DNA of 33,388 bases, taken from assembly GCA_022827185.1 (NCBI GenBank), contig JAJDTM010000064.1, forward strand, positions 1 through 33,388. The letters are read 5' to 3'. A program made the translations under genes and the position numbers. This DNA is from Candidatus Poribacteria bacterium (GTDB lineage Bacteria > Poribacteria > WGA-4E > WGA-3G). Below the pieces are notes generated by a model. That model saw nothing but the letters and a program-made list of their open reading frames with translations, was not told the origin of the DNA and did no database searches. This document shows, piece by piece, positions 23,214 through 31,274 of this stretch (within the stretch, counting starts at the first letter, position 1; each line of letters opens with the position of its first letter).

Positions 23214-25115
23214 ATGCACAAAATGAGTCTGTTCAGCTGGGTGTTGCTTGTATTTTGTGTAATGTATTCAATTTTCACGCCAAATGCTTTCTCTGAGCAA
23301 TATACACGTTGGGGTTTGCCGACAGGTGCTAAAACACGATTTGGGAAAGGTAAAATATTTGATATCAAGTATTTTCCAGATGACAATAAAATCGCCGTGG
23401 CAACAACCGTTGGTACTTGGATATATGATGTACAGACAGGGGAAGAAATTGATCTGCTACCAGCACACGCCACATACGTCAGATCCGTGGCTTTCAGTTC
23501 GGATGGCACCCTATTTGCCACGGGAAATGACGACGGCAAAATCGAGGTATGGGATACACAGACTGGTGAGAATAAGGCGACTTTCGTTGGACATGGCGGT
23601 GGTGTGAGTTCAGTTGCATTTAGTCCTAAAGCACAGATTCTGGCGAGTGGTAGTTACGACGATACAGTTCAGTTATGGGATGGACACACCGGCGAACCGC
23701 TAAAAACGCTCAGAGGACATGAAGGCGGAGTGTACTGCGTGGCATATTCTCCGGATGGCGAGTTAATTGCAAGTGGTGCGAGAGATAGGACATTAAGGTT
23801 CTGGAATGCATCTACAGGTGAACAACTGGCGACTATCTTTGTGCCAGATGTCTGGGTGGGAACTGTAGCATTTTCACCGGATGGCAAAATTGTTGCCTGT
23901 GCTGGAAACACAGGTAGGATATACATTTATGATGTTGCTACAGGCAAACGTTTGAAGACACTTATTGGACATGACCGGTATATCAATTCTGTTATCTTTG
24001 CACCGGATGGACGCACGCTTGCGAGTGCAAGTCATGATGACAGAATCCGGCTTTGGGACATCAACACTGGCGATCGTCTTACAACACTCAATCATCAAAG
24101 CTTCGTCATAACAATTGCATATTCCTCAGATGGGAAAACACTTGTCAGTGGAAGTTACGATGGCACGGTCCGGTTCTGGGATAGTACCAACGGGAACCTC
24201 TTAAAAACCATCGCTGGACATACGGCTCGGATCTTTTCAATTGCATACGCCCCAGATGGCAACACCCTTGCCTGTGGTGCCGGACATACACTTCAACTTT
24301 GGGATTTACACACTGATGAACGCCTCAAAACCATCACTGGTTATGGCATTTATTTCTATTCTGTGGCTTACTCTCCTGATGGGAAAACAATCGCAAATGG
24401 GGGTAGAAGCACATCAAGTATTTTAAAAGTTCGCTTGTGGGATGTGCAAACTGGTAGATTTATGGGCAGTTTTGTTGATGGCAGGTCTCAGGCTACCGTC
24501 ATCAACTTTTCTCCTGATGGCGGCACGCTTGCTACTGGGTACCGCGGTGGTGACATCCGATTATGGGAGGTTCGCACCGGCGCGCAATTACTTATTGGCG
24601 ATCTGTTAAGGATTCTTAGTAAGCATACAGCATCTGTGAAATCCATTGTGTATTCGCCAGATGGGCGTAAACTCGCCAGCGGAAGTTCCGATAACACCAT
24701 TATGTTATGGGATGCCAACACCGGCAAACACTTAAAAACGCTTACCGGACACTCAGATGTGTATGACATCGTATTTTCTCCAGATAGCACAAGTCTTGTC
24801 AGTGGTGAAGAAGGGGACACTATCCGGGTGTGGAACGTGGAGACTGGCGAATTACGGTTTCCGCCAATTCCGCATTTTGGTGATGTTACTTCTCTCGCGT
24901 TTTCTCCTGACGGCAGCATTCTTGCAAGCGGCAGTAACTACGCTGGCGTTTACCTTTGGGATTCACAAACAGGCAAAGCCATACATACCTTTGTTGGACA
25001 TGCGGTTCATGTCACTGATGTTGCGTTTTCCCCTGATGGCGAAACGCTTGCAAGCAGCGGTCACGATGGCACGGTTCTGTTGTGGGATATGACGACATTG
25101 GCACCTAATCGGTAG
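23214..25115 (+). CDS. Secreted WD40 double-propeller protein 3, type B (633 aa)
   Basis: A signal peptide (residues 1-30, ending TPNAFSE) precedes 14 WD40 blades. Type B signatures are YTRWGLPTGAKTR, IKYFPDD in blade 1, the blade-10 insertion QLLIGDLLRILSKH shared with proteins 5 and 7, and a long tail (WDMTTLAPNR). Blade 9 is also enlarged (GGRSTSSILKVRLWD), like blade 9 of protein 5. AAAGGAG 9 nt before the ATG at 23214 fixes the start; the frame is open 93 nt further up, but that stretch contains a palindrome and has no ribosome site. It probably pairs with type A gene 2. Confidence 0.93.
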   Translation: MHKMSLFSWVLLVFCVMYSIFTPNAFSEQYTRWGLPTGAKTRFGKGKIFDIKYFPDDNKIAVATTVGTWIYDVQTGEEIDLLPAHATYVRSVAFSSDGTLFATGNDDGKIEVWDTQTGENKATFVGHGGGVSSVAFSPKAQILASGSYDDTVQLWDGHTGEPLKTLRGHEGGVYCVAYSPDGELIASGARDRTLRFWNASTGEQLATIFVPDVWVGTVAFSPDGKIVACAGNTGRIYIYDVATGKRLKTLIGHDRYINSVIFAPDGRTLASASHDDRIRLWDINTGDRLTTLNHQSFVITIAYSSDGKTLVSGSYDGTVRFWDSTNGNLLKTIAGHTARIFSIAYAPDGNTLACGAGHTLQLWDLHTDERLKTITGYGIYFYSVAYSPDGKTIANGGRSTSSILKVRLWDVQTGRFMGSFVDGRSQATVINFSPDGGTLATGYRGGDIRLWEVRTGAQLLIGDLLRILSKHTASVKSIVYSPDGRKLASGSSDNTIMLWDANTGKHLKTLTGHSDVYDIVFSPDSTSLVSGEEGDTIRVWNVETGELRFPPIPHFGDVTSLAFSPDGSILASGSNYAGVYLWDSQTGKAIHTFVGHAVHVTDVAFSPDGETLASSGHDGTVLLWDMTTLAPNR

Positions 25116-25241
25116 CGTGTTATGTTTTCGTTTTTCGGAAAATCTTCTCAAAGTGCATCCGTGAATGTGTATAGATGCTATAAACATACCAAAGAAATAC
25201 GCAGAAACACCCTATCAAAGACCCCAAGAAAATAAACCCTA

Positions 25242-25349
25242 CGGGATTCAAGAGGTTTTTGAAGTCTTCAAGGTTTCTGTATAAAATCCGGTTCGGTTAG
25301 GAAACCGAACCTACCGGGCCGGGGGCTGAGGGTTATTTTCTCTAAAATT
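25242..25349. repeat. Dispersed repeat with GGTTCGGTT hairpin, full copy
   Basis: It matches 7021-7212: GGATTCAAGAGGTTTTTG, then ATCCGGTTCGG, ACCTACCGGG and TCTAAAATTGA. The perfect 9-bp hairpin GGTTCGGTT AGGA AACCGAACC spans 25290-25311. It ends at the TGAGG ribosome site of WD40 gene 4 and so may lie within that gene's leader. Confidence 0.6.
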
Positions 25350-25361
25350 GAGGCATCTTTT

Positions 25362-27236
25362 ATGAAAACAGTGCTTTCTTTTTTCGCGGTCCTTGCTGCT
25401 GCGCTATATTTTTCAAATGTGTTCGCACAAGCAGATATACAGGTACATTTACCGGAAGGTGCAAAAGCGCGTATCGGAAGAGGCGTGGTGTATGAACTTG
25501 CCTACTCTCCAGACAGTACGAAACTCGCCGTGGCGAGTTCAATCGGCATCTGGATCTATGATGCACGGACTGGTGAAGCCCTCAGACTGCTCACGGGGCA
25601 TACGTCCTATGTTATGTGCGTTGCTTTCAGCCCAGATGGCAGCACGCTTGCGAGCGGGAGTTACGACGGGACAATCTGCTTGTGGGATGCTGATACAGGT
25701 GAACCCACGGCAACGCTCACAGAAGATACGGGGAGGATTTATTCAGTCGCCTTCAGTCCAGATGGACAAACACTCGCTAGCGGTGGCACGGACGAGTTCA
25801 TTAAGTTTTGGGATGTCCGGACGGGTGAACTCTTGCGGACATTCGCGGGGCACGCGGCAGCGGTGTCGAGTGTGGTATATTCTCCTGATGGTGAAACGCT
25901 TGCCAGTTATGGCGCGGATAGAAGAATTCATCTGTGGGATGCGAAAACCGGTGAATTCCTGATGGCTCTTGATCCGGAATTTGAAGATGCCGGATTGGCA
26001 CTGGATCGTATCTATTCTATTGCATACGCTCCAGATAGCGAGAGACTCGCGAGTGGGAATAGTGACGGCATGATTCGGGTTTGGGATCCCCGCACGGGGG
26101 AACTCAAATCAACGCTGATAGCACACGCAAGTGACGTTACAGCCGTAATGTTTAGTCCTGATGGACAGATACTCGCTGGCGCGGTGTCCCTTGAGAACGG
26201 TAGCACTATCCAATTCTGGAACGTTGGCAGCGGTGAACGCTTAAAAAGTTTCATTGGACATACAGATAGGATCACAGCCTTAGTGTTCTCCAAGGATGGC
26301 GGCATGTTTGCGAGTTCAAGTGATGATGAAACAATCCGTTTTTGGAGTCCGGCTACTGAAACGCCTTTGCGCACCATCACTGGACACAATAGGGAACGGA
26401 TCTTCCATGTAATGTATGCCTCGCACGGTCGTATACTTGCCTGCTTGCGTGAGGAGAGCATTCAGTTGTGGGGGCCCCATATAGGTAGACTGATAAAAAC
26501 CGTGGATTTCAAAGAAAGAATTTTCTCTACCGCCTATTCTCCAGATAATGTGACGTTCGCCTGTGAAACTGCTGGTGGCAATGTGTGGTTGCTGGATGCG
26601 AACACGGGTGAACACAATGGAACCGCCTTGATTGGGCACACCGAGGGCATTTCGTCATTAGATTTTAATCGCGACGGCAGCATCCTCGCGAGTGGGAGTT
26701 ACGACAGGACAATCCGCCTGTGGAATGTCGATACCGGTGATTTGCGCGAAACCCTTGAGGGGCATGCAGATGGTGTTCAACACGTGGCGTTTTCACCGAC
26801 AGGTCTTATCCTTGCAAGCGCGAGTGATGATGGCACCATCCGACTTTGGGACATCAAGACAGGGGACGTTATCAAAATCCTTGATGGTCACGCAGATTGG
26901 ATTAGACACGTAGCATTCTCGCCGACAGGTCTTATCCTTGTGAGTACCGGTGGTGATAAAACAATTCGACTCTGGGACATCAAGACAGGTGAACTTTTAA
27001 AAACGATTACGCCAGCGTCGGGCGCGTTTTTTACGGTGTATTCCCCAGACGGCAATACACTTGCCAGTACGGATCGGAAAGTTATCCATCTTTGGAACGC
27101 GCATTCGGGTGAACTTCTGCGAACACTCACGGGACATATAGGTTATATCTATTCTATTGCGTTTTCACCAGATGGGCGAACGCTTACGAGTGGCGGTAGG
27201 GATGGTACAATGCTTCTTTGGGAGATCGCTCAGTAA
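25362..27236 (+). CDS. Secreted WD40 double-propeller protein 4, type A (624 aa)
   Basis: A signal peptide (MKTVLSFFAVLAAALYFS, cleaved near VFAQA) precedes 14 WD40 blades. Type A signatures are HLPEGAKARIGRG, LAYSPDSTK in blade 1 and a short tail (LLWEIAQ). Blades 8-9 (YASHGRILACL, SPDNVTFACE) correspond closely to those of protein 2. Blades 11 and 12 have the unusual SPTG turn and are nearly identical (HVAFSPTGLIL), with matching DNA. The start has TGAGG 8-9 nt upstream. The gene is 246 nt after gene 3 and 99 nt before type B gene 5. Confidence 0.93.
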   Translation: MKTVLSFFAVLAAALYFSNVFAQADIQVHLPEGAKARIGRGVVYELAYSPDSTKLAVASSIGIWIYDARTGEALRLLTGHTSYVMCVAFSPDGSTLASGSYDGTICLWDADTGEPTATLTEDTGRIYSVAFSPDGQTLASGGTDEFIKFWDVRTGELLRTFAGHAAAVSSVVYSPDGETLASYGADRRIHLWDAKTGEFLMALDPEFEDAGLALDRIYSIAYAPDSERLASGNSDGMIRVWDPRTGELKSTLIAHASDVTAVMFSPDGQILAGAVSLENGSTIQFWNVGSGERLKSFIGHTDRITALVFSKDGGMFASSSDDETIRFWSPATETPLRTITGHNRERIFHVMYASHGRILACLREESIQLWGPHIGRLIKTVDFKERIFSTAYSPDNVTFACETAGGNVWLLDANTGEHNGTALIGHTEGISSLDFNRDGSILASGSYDRTIRLWNVDTGDLRETLEGHADGVQHVAFSPTGLILASASDDGTIRLWDIKTGDVIKILDGHADWIRHVAFSPTGLILVSTGGDKTIRLWDIKTGELLKTITPASGAFFTVYSPDGNTLASTDRKVIHLWNAHSGELLRTLTGHIGYIYSIAFSPDGRTLTSGGRDGTMLLWEIAQ

Positions 27237-27335
27237 CGGTTGCACAGGCTAACAGCCTATGCTACAAAAGATATGACGCGTCTCTGGGACGAACGAAAAA
27301 TTATCCAAACTTTAGTATAATTGAGGCTATTGTCA

Positions 27336-29273
27336 ATGAAACGGTACCTTATGAGAATAACGCGTTTGTTAGGCATCGCGTTGCTGTTAATTTTTGTGCT
27401 GTTTTTGGGTTTTCTCGCAAACGCTTTCGCTGAGGCGCATAAGCACTGGGGGTTACCACCGGGTGCGAAAATCCGACTTGGGAAGGGAAAGATAAACGCC
27501 GTCCAATACTTTCCGGATGGCAACAAACTCGCTGTAGCGACTGCCATCGGCATCTGGATTTATGACGCACATACCGGCGAAGCACTTGATCTGCTTACGG
27601 GGCATACGGGTCAGGTCTATTCGATAACCTTTAGTCCGGATGGAAAGATGTTTGCGACTGGAAGCGGCGATAACACGGTTCTGTTATGGGATGCACAGAC
27701 GGGTGAACAGAAAGCTGCTCTTATCCAGCATGCGGGTACTGTCTCTTCGGTCGCATTTAGTCCTAATGGCGAAACGCTTGCCAGTGCAAGCCATGACAAC
27801 ACGGTCCAACTCTGGGACTTGCGCACCAACGAACCGAAAAAAACGCTTTGGGGACATGGCGACTCAGTTTATTGCGTGGCTTATGCGCCGAATGGTGCGC
27901 GGCTTGCAAGTGGTGGTAGGGATGGCACGATCCGGTTATGGGATGCATCTACCGGCGAATCTTTGAAAACTATCGTTTTACAGGATACCCGGGTCGAAAC
28001 GATTGCATTTTCTTCAGATGGGCGCGTCCTTGCATCTGGTGGAAATGATGGCACAATTTATCTCTGGGATGTCGGTACAGGCGAACGCCTAAACACGCTA
28101 ACAGCACATCGGCGTTATATCCACTCTGTTGTATTCTCGCCGGATGGGAAGACGCTCGCGAGCACAAGTCATGACTGGTACGCCCGTCGAGGTGGGACCC
28201 TCCACCTTTGGGATGTCAATACTGGGACCGTTCTGAAAACGCTGACATATCAAAGACGCATTGGCACTGCCGCCTATTCGCCGGATGGTGGCACTTTGGT
28301 CAGCGAAGGTTACGACGGGACCCTTCGGTTCTGGAATAGTAGCACTTGGGAACTCTTAAACACCATCACCGGACATACGCCAAGAGTGCTGTCTATCGCG
28401 TATTCACCAGATAGCAACACACTCGCTTGCGCTGTTGAAGATAAGCTTGAGTTGTGGGCACCACATACTGGAGAACGCCTGAAAACCGTTGCTGTTCCGA
28501 ATATGGATTTTTTTTCAGTCGTATATTTGGCAGACGGAAAGACAATCGCCAGTACGGGCGGCTTAAACTTTTTCGGTAGGCAAGTTCGCCTGTGGGATGT
28601 GGAAACTGGCAGATTTATGGGAAGTTTCGCAGGGCACACAGTCCATGCCACTTCTTTAGCTCTTTCGTCGGATGGCAGTGTGCTTGCGAGTGGTGCTCAT
28701 GATGGGCCTATCCGGTTGTGGGAGGTTCGCACGGGTGAACAATTACTTGTTGGAGATTTATTGGAAACGCTCGTTGGGCATACGAGATATGCTGGATCGC
28801 TTGTGTTTTCGCCAGATGGTCGTACGCTTGCGAGTGGGAGCTACGACAAGACAATCCGTCTCTGGGATATCCGCACCGGCAAACATTTGAAAACGATCAC
28901 AGAACACACGGGTTCGGTCTACGATCTGTTATTTTCTCCCGATGGTACCATGCTCATCAGTGGAAGTAGCGACAGTACAATCCGCGTTTGGGATGTGAGC
29001 ACTGGGGAACGGCTGTCCGACCCAATACAGCACACTGGAACCGTAACTTCTCTCATATATTCCCCCGATAATCGTGTGCTCACCAGCGGGAATAGTAACA
29101 GCAGGATTTACCTCCGGGATGCGCGGACAGGCGAAGACTTGCATATTTTCATCGGACATACGTCAAATGTTGGATGTATTGCCTATTCACCGGACGGGAA
29201 GATGCTCGCCAGTGGGAGTTATGATGGCACGGTTCTCTTGTGGGATTTAACACAGTTAACTTTTAATCAGTAG
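27336..29273 (+). CDS. Secreted WD40 double-propeller protein 5, type B (645 aa)
   Basis: A long hydrophobic signal (MRITRLLGIALLLIFVLFLG, cleaved near NAFAEA) precedes 14 WD40 blades. Type B signatures are HKHWGLPPGAKIR, VQYFPDGNK, the blade-10 insertion QLLVGDLLETLVGH and the tail WDLTQLTFNQ. Blades 6 and 9 carry extra loop residues (DWYARRGGTLHLWD and GLNFFGRQVRLWD). I chose the ATG at 27336 with GAGG 9 nt upstream; an ATG at 27351 is also possible. WD40 gene 6 begins only 24 nt after its stop, so the two are probably co-transcribed. Confidence 0.93.
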   Translation: MKRYLMRITRLLGIALLLIFVLFLGFLANAFAEAHKHWGLPPGAKIRLGKGKINAVQYFPDGNKLAVATAIGIWIYDAHTGEALDLLTGHTGQVYSITFSPDGKMFATGSGDNTVLLWDAQTGEQKAALIQHAGTVSSVAFSPNGETLASASHDNTVQLWDLRTNEPKKTLWGHGDSVYCVAYAPNGARLASGGRDGTIRLWDASTGESLKTIVLQDTRVETIAFSSDGRVLASGGNDGTIYLWDVGTGERLNTLTAHRRYIHSVVFSPDGKTLASTSHDWYARRGGTLHLWDVNTGTVLKTLTYQRRIGTAAYSPDGGTLVSEGYDGTLRFWNSSTWELLNTITGHTPRVLSIAYSPDSNTLACAVEDKLELWAPHTGERLKTVAVPNMDFFSVVYLADGKTIASTGGLNFFGRQVRLWDVETGRFMGSFAGHTVHATSLALSSDGSVLASGAHDGPIRLWEVRTGEQLLVGDLLETLVGHTRYAGSLVFSPDGRTLASGSYDKTIRLWDIRTGKHLKTITEHTGSVYDLLFSPDGTMLISGSSDSTIRVWDVSTGERLSDPIQHTGTVTSLIYSPDNRVLTSGNSNSRIYLRDARTGEDLHIFIGHTSNVGCIAYSPDGKMLASGSYDGTVLLWDLTQLTFNQ

Positions 29274-29297
29274 TATGTTAGATCAGGGAGAAGATTT

Positions 29298-31274
29298 ATG
29301 AAAAACATTTTTCTGCTCACGGTTCCGGTAATTCTCATGCTCTTACCGTGGCTGTCTGCCAGTTTTGCTCAAAATTACATCCCAGGCTACCTTCCTGAAG
29401 GTGCTATTGCGCGATTTGGGAAAGGTTATCCTTTTGATTTTGAATACTCTTCGGATGGAACAAAACTTGCCGTAGCGAGTACAATCGGTATCTGGATCTA
29501 CGATACCCGGGCGGGTGGTAAAGAACTCGACTTACTCACAGGGCATACATACCATGTCAGTCGTGTCATTTTTAGTCCTGATAACAAGACCCTTGCGAGT
29601 ATATGTCGTTGGAACGACCGGACTGTTCGTTTATGGGATGGTATCACAGGTGCCCCCAAGGCAATACTTATAGGACACACGGGTGATCTTTATACTATCG
29701 TTTTCAGTTCTGATGGCAAAACACTTGCGACTGCGAGTCGGAACATCCGTTTATGGGATAGTGTCACCGGTGAATCAAAAGCGACGCTCACAGGTCATAG
29801 GGGTCAGGTTAAAGTGTTAGCGTTCAGTCCCGATGGCAGTAGACTCGCAAGTGGCGGTACCGATGAGGTCATCCGCATTTGGCATGTGGCTACAGGTGAA
29901 CTTCTGCTAACGTTTGCAGCACACGCGAATTCCGTCGATGCCTTGATGTATTCGCCAGATGGGGAACAAATTGCCAGCCATGGTAAAGACGGCAACGTTT
30001 GTTTATGGAACGCTCAGACGGGTGAATTTCTGCATCTCCTCAGCGATCATACAAAAGATGTTGCTGCTATTGACTTTTCAAAAGATGGTGAAACGCTTGC
30101 AATTGCGAGTTACGATGGAACAATCGAATTTTGGCACGCACACACTGGAGAACATCTGAAAACCGTCAATGTGGGTATAGACCTGTATAATATGTCCTAC
30201 TCTCCGGATGGCAGCACTTATGTCTGTGATAACGATGAGGAAGGGAAAATCCTACTCTATGATGCTAACACCGACCAATTTTTACGGACCTTCAAAATGC
30301 CCAGCAGAGGTGTAGGTGGCATGGGGTATTCTCCCGATGGGCAGACACTTGTGGGTGCCGATCAATTTGGGCTGCATTTTTGGGATGTGGACACTGGACA
30401 GTTGTTGCAAACCATCACTGGCTACTCGGAGGTCATCAATTCCGTGGTCTACTCTCCAGATGGACGCACATTGGTGAGTTTAGCCGGTGTCCTCCGTTTT
30501 TGGGATATTGAGACCGGAAAACTCCTACGAACTCTCACACCTGAAAGCTCAATCCGTTCTGTGGCGTATTCGCCCGACGGACAGATGCTTGCGTGCGGAA
30601 TCGGCAACAACACGATCCTGTTATGGAGCGTCAGCAGATGGCAGCAGATAACAACGCTTGAAGGGCATGCGGACGGTATCTCATCGGTAGCCTTTAGTCC
30701 CGATGGCGAAATACTCGCGAGTGGGAGCTGGGATCGGACAATCCGCTTGTGGAATCCGCACACAGGAGAGCCCTTAAGAGCCCTTACTGGGCATTCGTCC
30801 GGTATTAGTACTGTGGTCTTCCCTCCAAATGGAGGGACACTTGCGAGTGGTGATGACAGTGGAACAATCCGTCTTTGGAACGTGGATACTGGTGAACTCC
30901 TAAAAACTATTGAAACGGAGGCAGATACAATTGATTCTGTAGTATACTCTCCGGATGGAAAAACGCTGGTGAGTACGGGCAACAATGGCGATGATGGTAT
31001 TCGTTTATGGAATGTGGATACCGGTGAGCTCCTAAAAACTATCACCGTGGAAAAGAGTGTGTACGCTGTCGTATATTCCCCGGATGGTAGCACGTTTGCC
31101 AGCGGTGGTTTTGGTGATATCTCTGTGTGGGACGCTGCTACTGGCGAACGCTTGAAAATCTTTACTGGGCATATAGCAGCCCCTGTGTATTCTATAGCCT
31201 ATTCGCCAAATGGACGGACCCTCGCCAGTGGGTGCCGGGATAGCACTGTGATTTTATGGGATTTAACAAAATGA
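29298..31274 (+). CDS. Secreted WD40 protein 6, type A, with 15 blades (658 aa)
   Basis: A signal peptide (MKNIFLLTVPVILMLLPWLS, cleaved near SFAQN) precedes WD40 blades. Type A signatures are GYLPEGAIARFGKG, FEYSSDGTK in blade 1 and a short tail (ILWDLTK). I count 15 blades, one more than in the six relatives; blades 12 and 13 both end RLWNVDTGELLKTI, which suggests that one was copied. Fifteen does not divide into two seven-bladed rings, so one ring may have eight blades or a blade may stay unpaired. GGGAGAAG lies upstream of the ATG. Its stop overlaps the start of gene 7 (ATGA). Confidence 0.93.
   Translation: MKNIFLLTVPVILMLLPWLSASFAQNYIPGYLPEGAIARFGKGYPFDFEYSSDGTKLAVASTIGIWIYDTRAGGKELDLLTGHTYHVSRVIFSPDNKTLASICRWNDRTVRLWDGITGAPKAILIGHTGDLYTIVFSSDGKTLATASRNIRLWDSVTGESKATLTGHRGQVKVLAFSPDGSRLASGGTDEVIRIWHVATGELLLTFAAHANSVDALMYSPDGEQIASHGKDGNVCLWNAQTGEFLHLLSDHTKDVAAIDFSKDGETLAIASYDGTIEFWHAHTGEHLKTVNVGIDLYNMSYSPDGSTYVCDNDEEGKILLYDANTDQFLRTFKMPSRGVGGMGYSPDGQTLVGADQFGLHFWDVDTGQLLQTITGYSEVINSVVYSPDGRTLVSLAGVLRFWDIETGKLLRTLTPESSIRSVAYSPDGQMLACGIGNNTILLWSVSRWQQITTLEGHADGISSVAFSPDGEILASGSWDRTIRLWNPHTGEPLRALTGHSSGISTVVFPPNGGTLASGDDSGTIRLWNVDTGELLKTIETEADTIDSVVYSPDGKTLVSTGNNGDDGIRLWNVDTGELLKTITVEKSVYAVVYSPDGSTFASGGFGDISVWDAATGERLKIFTGHIAAPVYSIAYSPNGRTLASGCRDSTVILWDLTK

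Noticed and set aside
30449..31093. Minus-strand open frame of 214 codons in WD40 gene 6
   Set aside because: The repeated WD40 codons produce long antisense frames in every gene of the array; its Ser/Pro-rich repeats simply mirror the blades.
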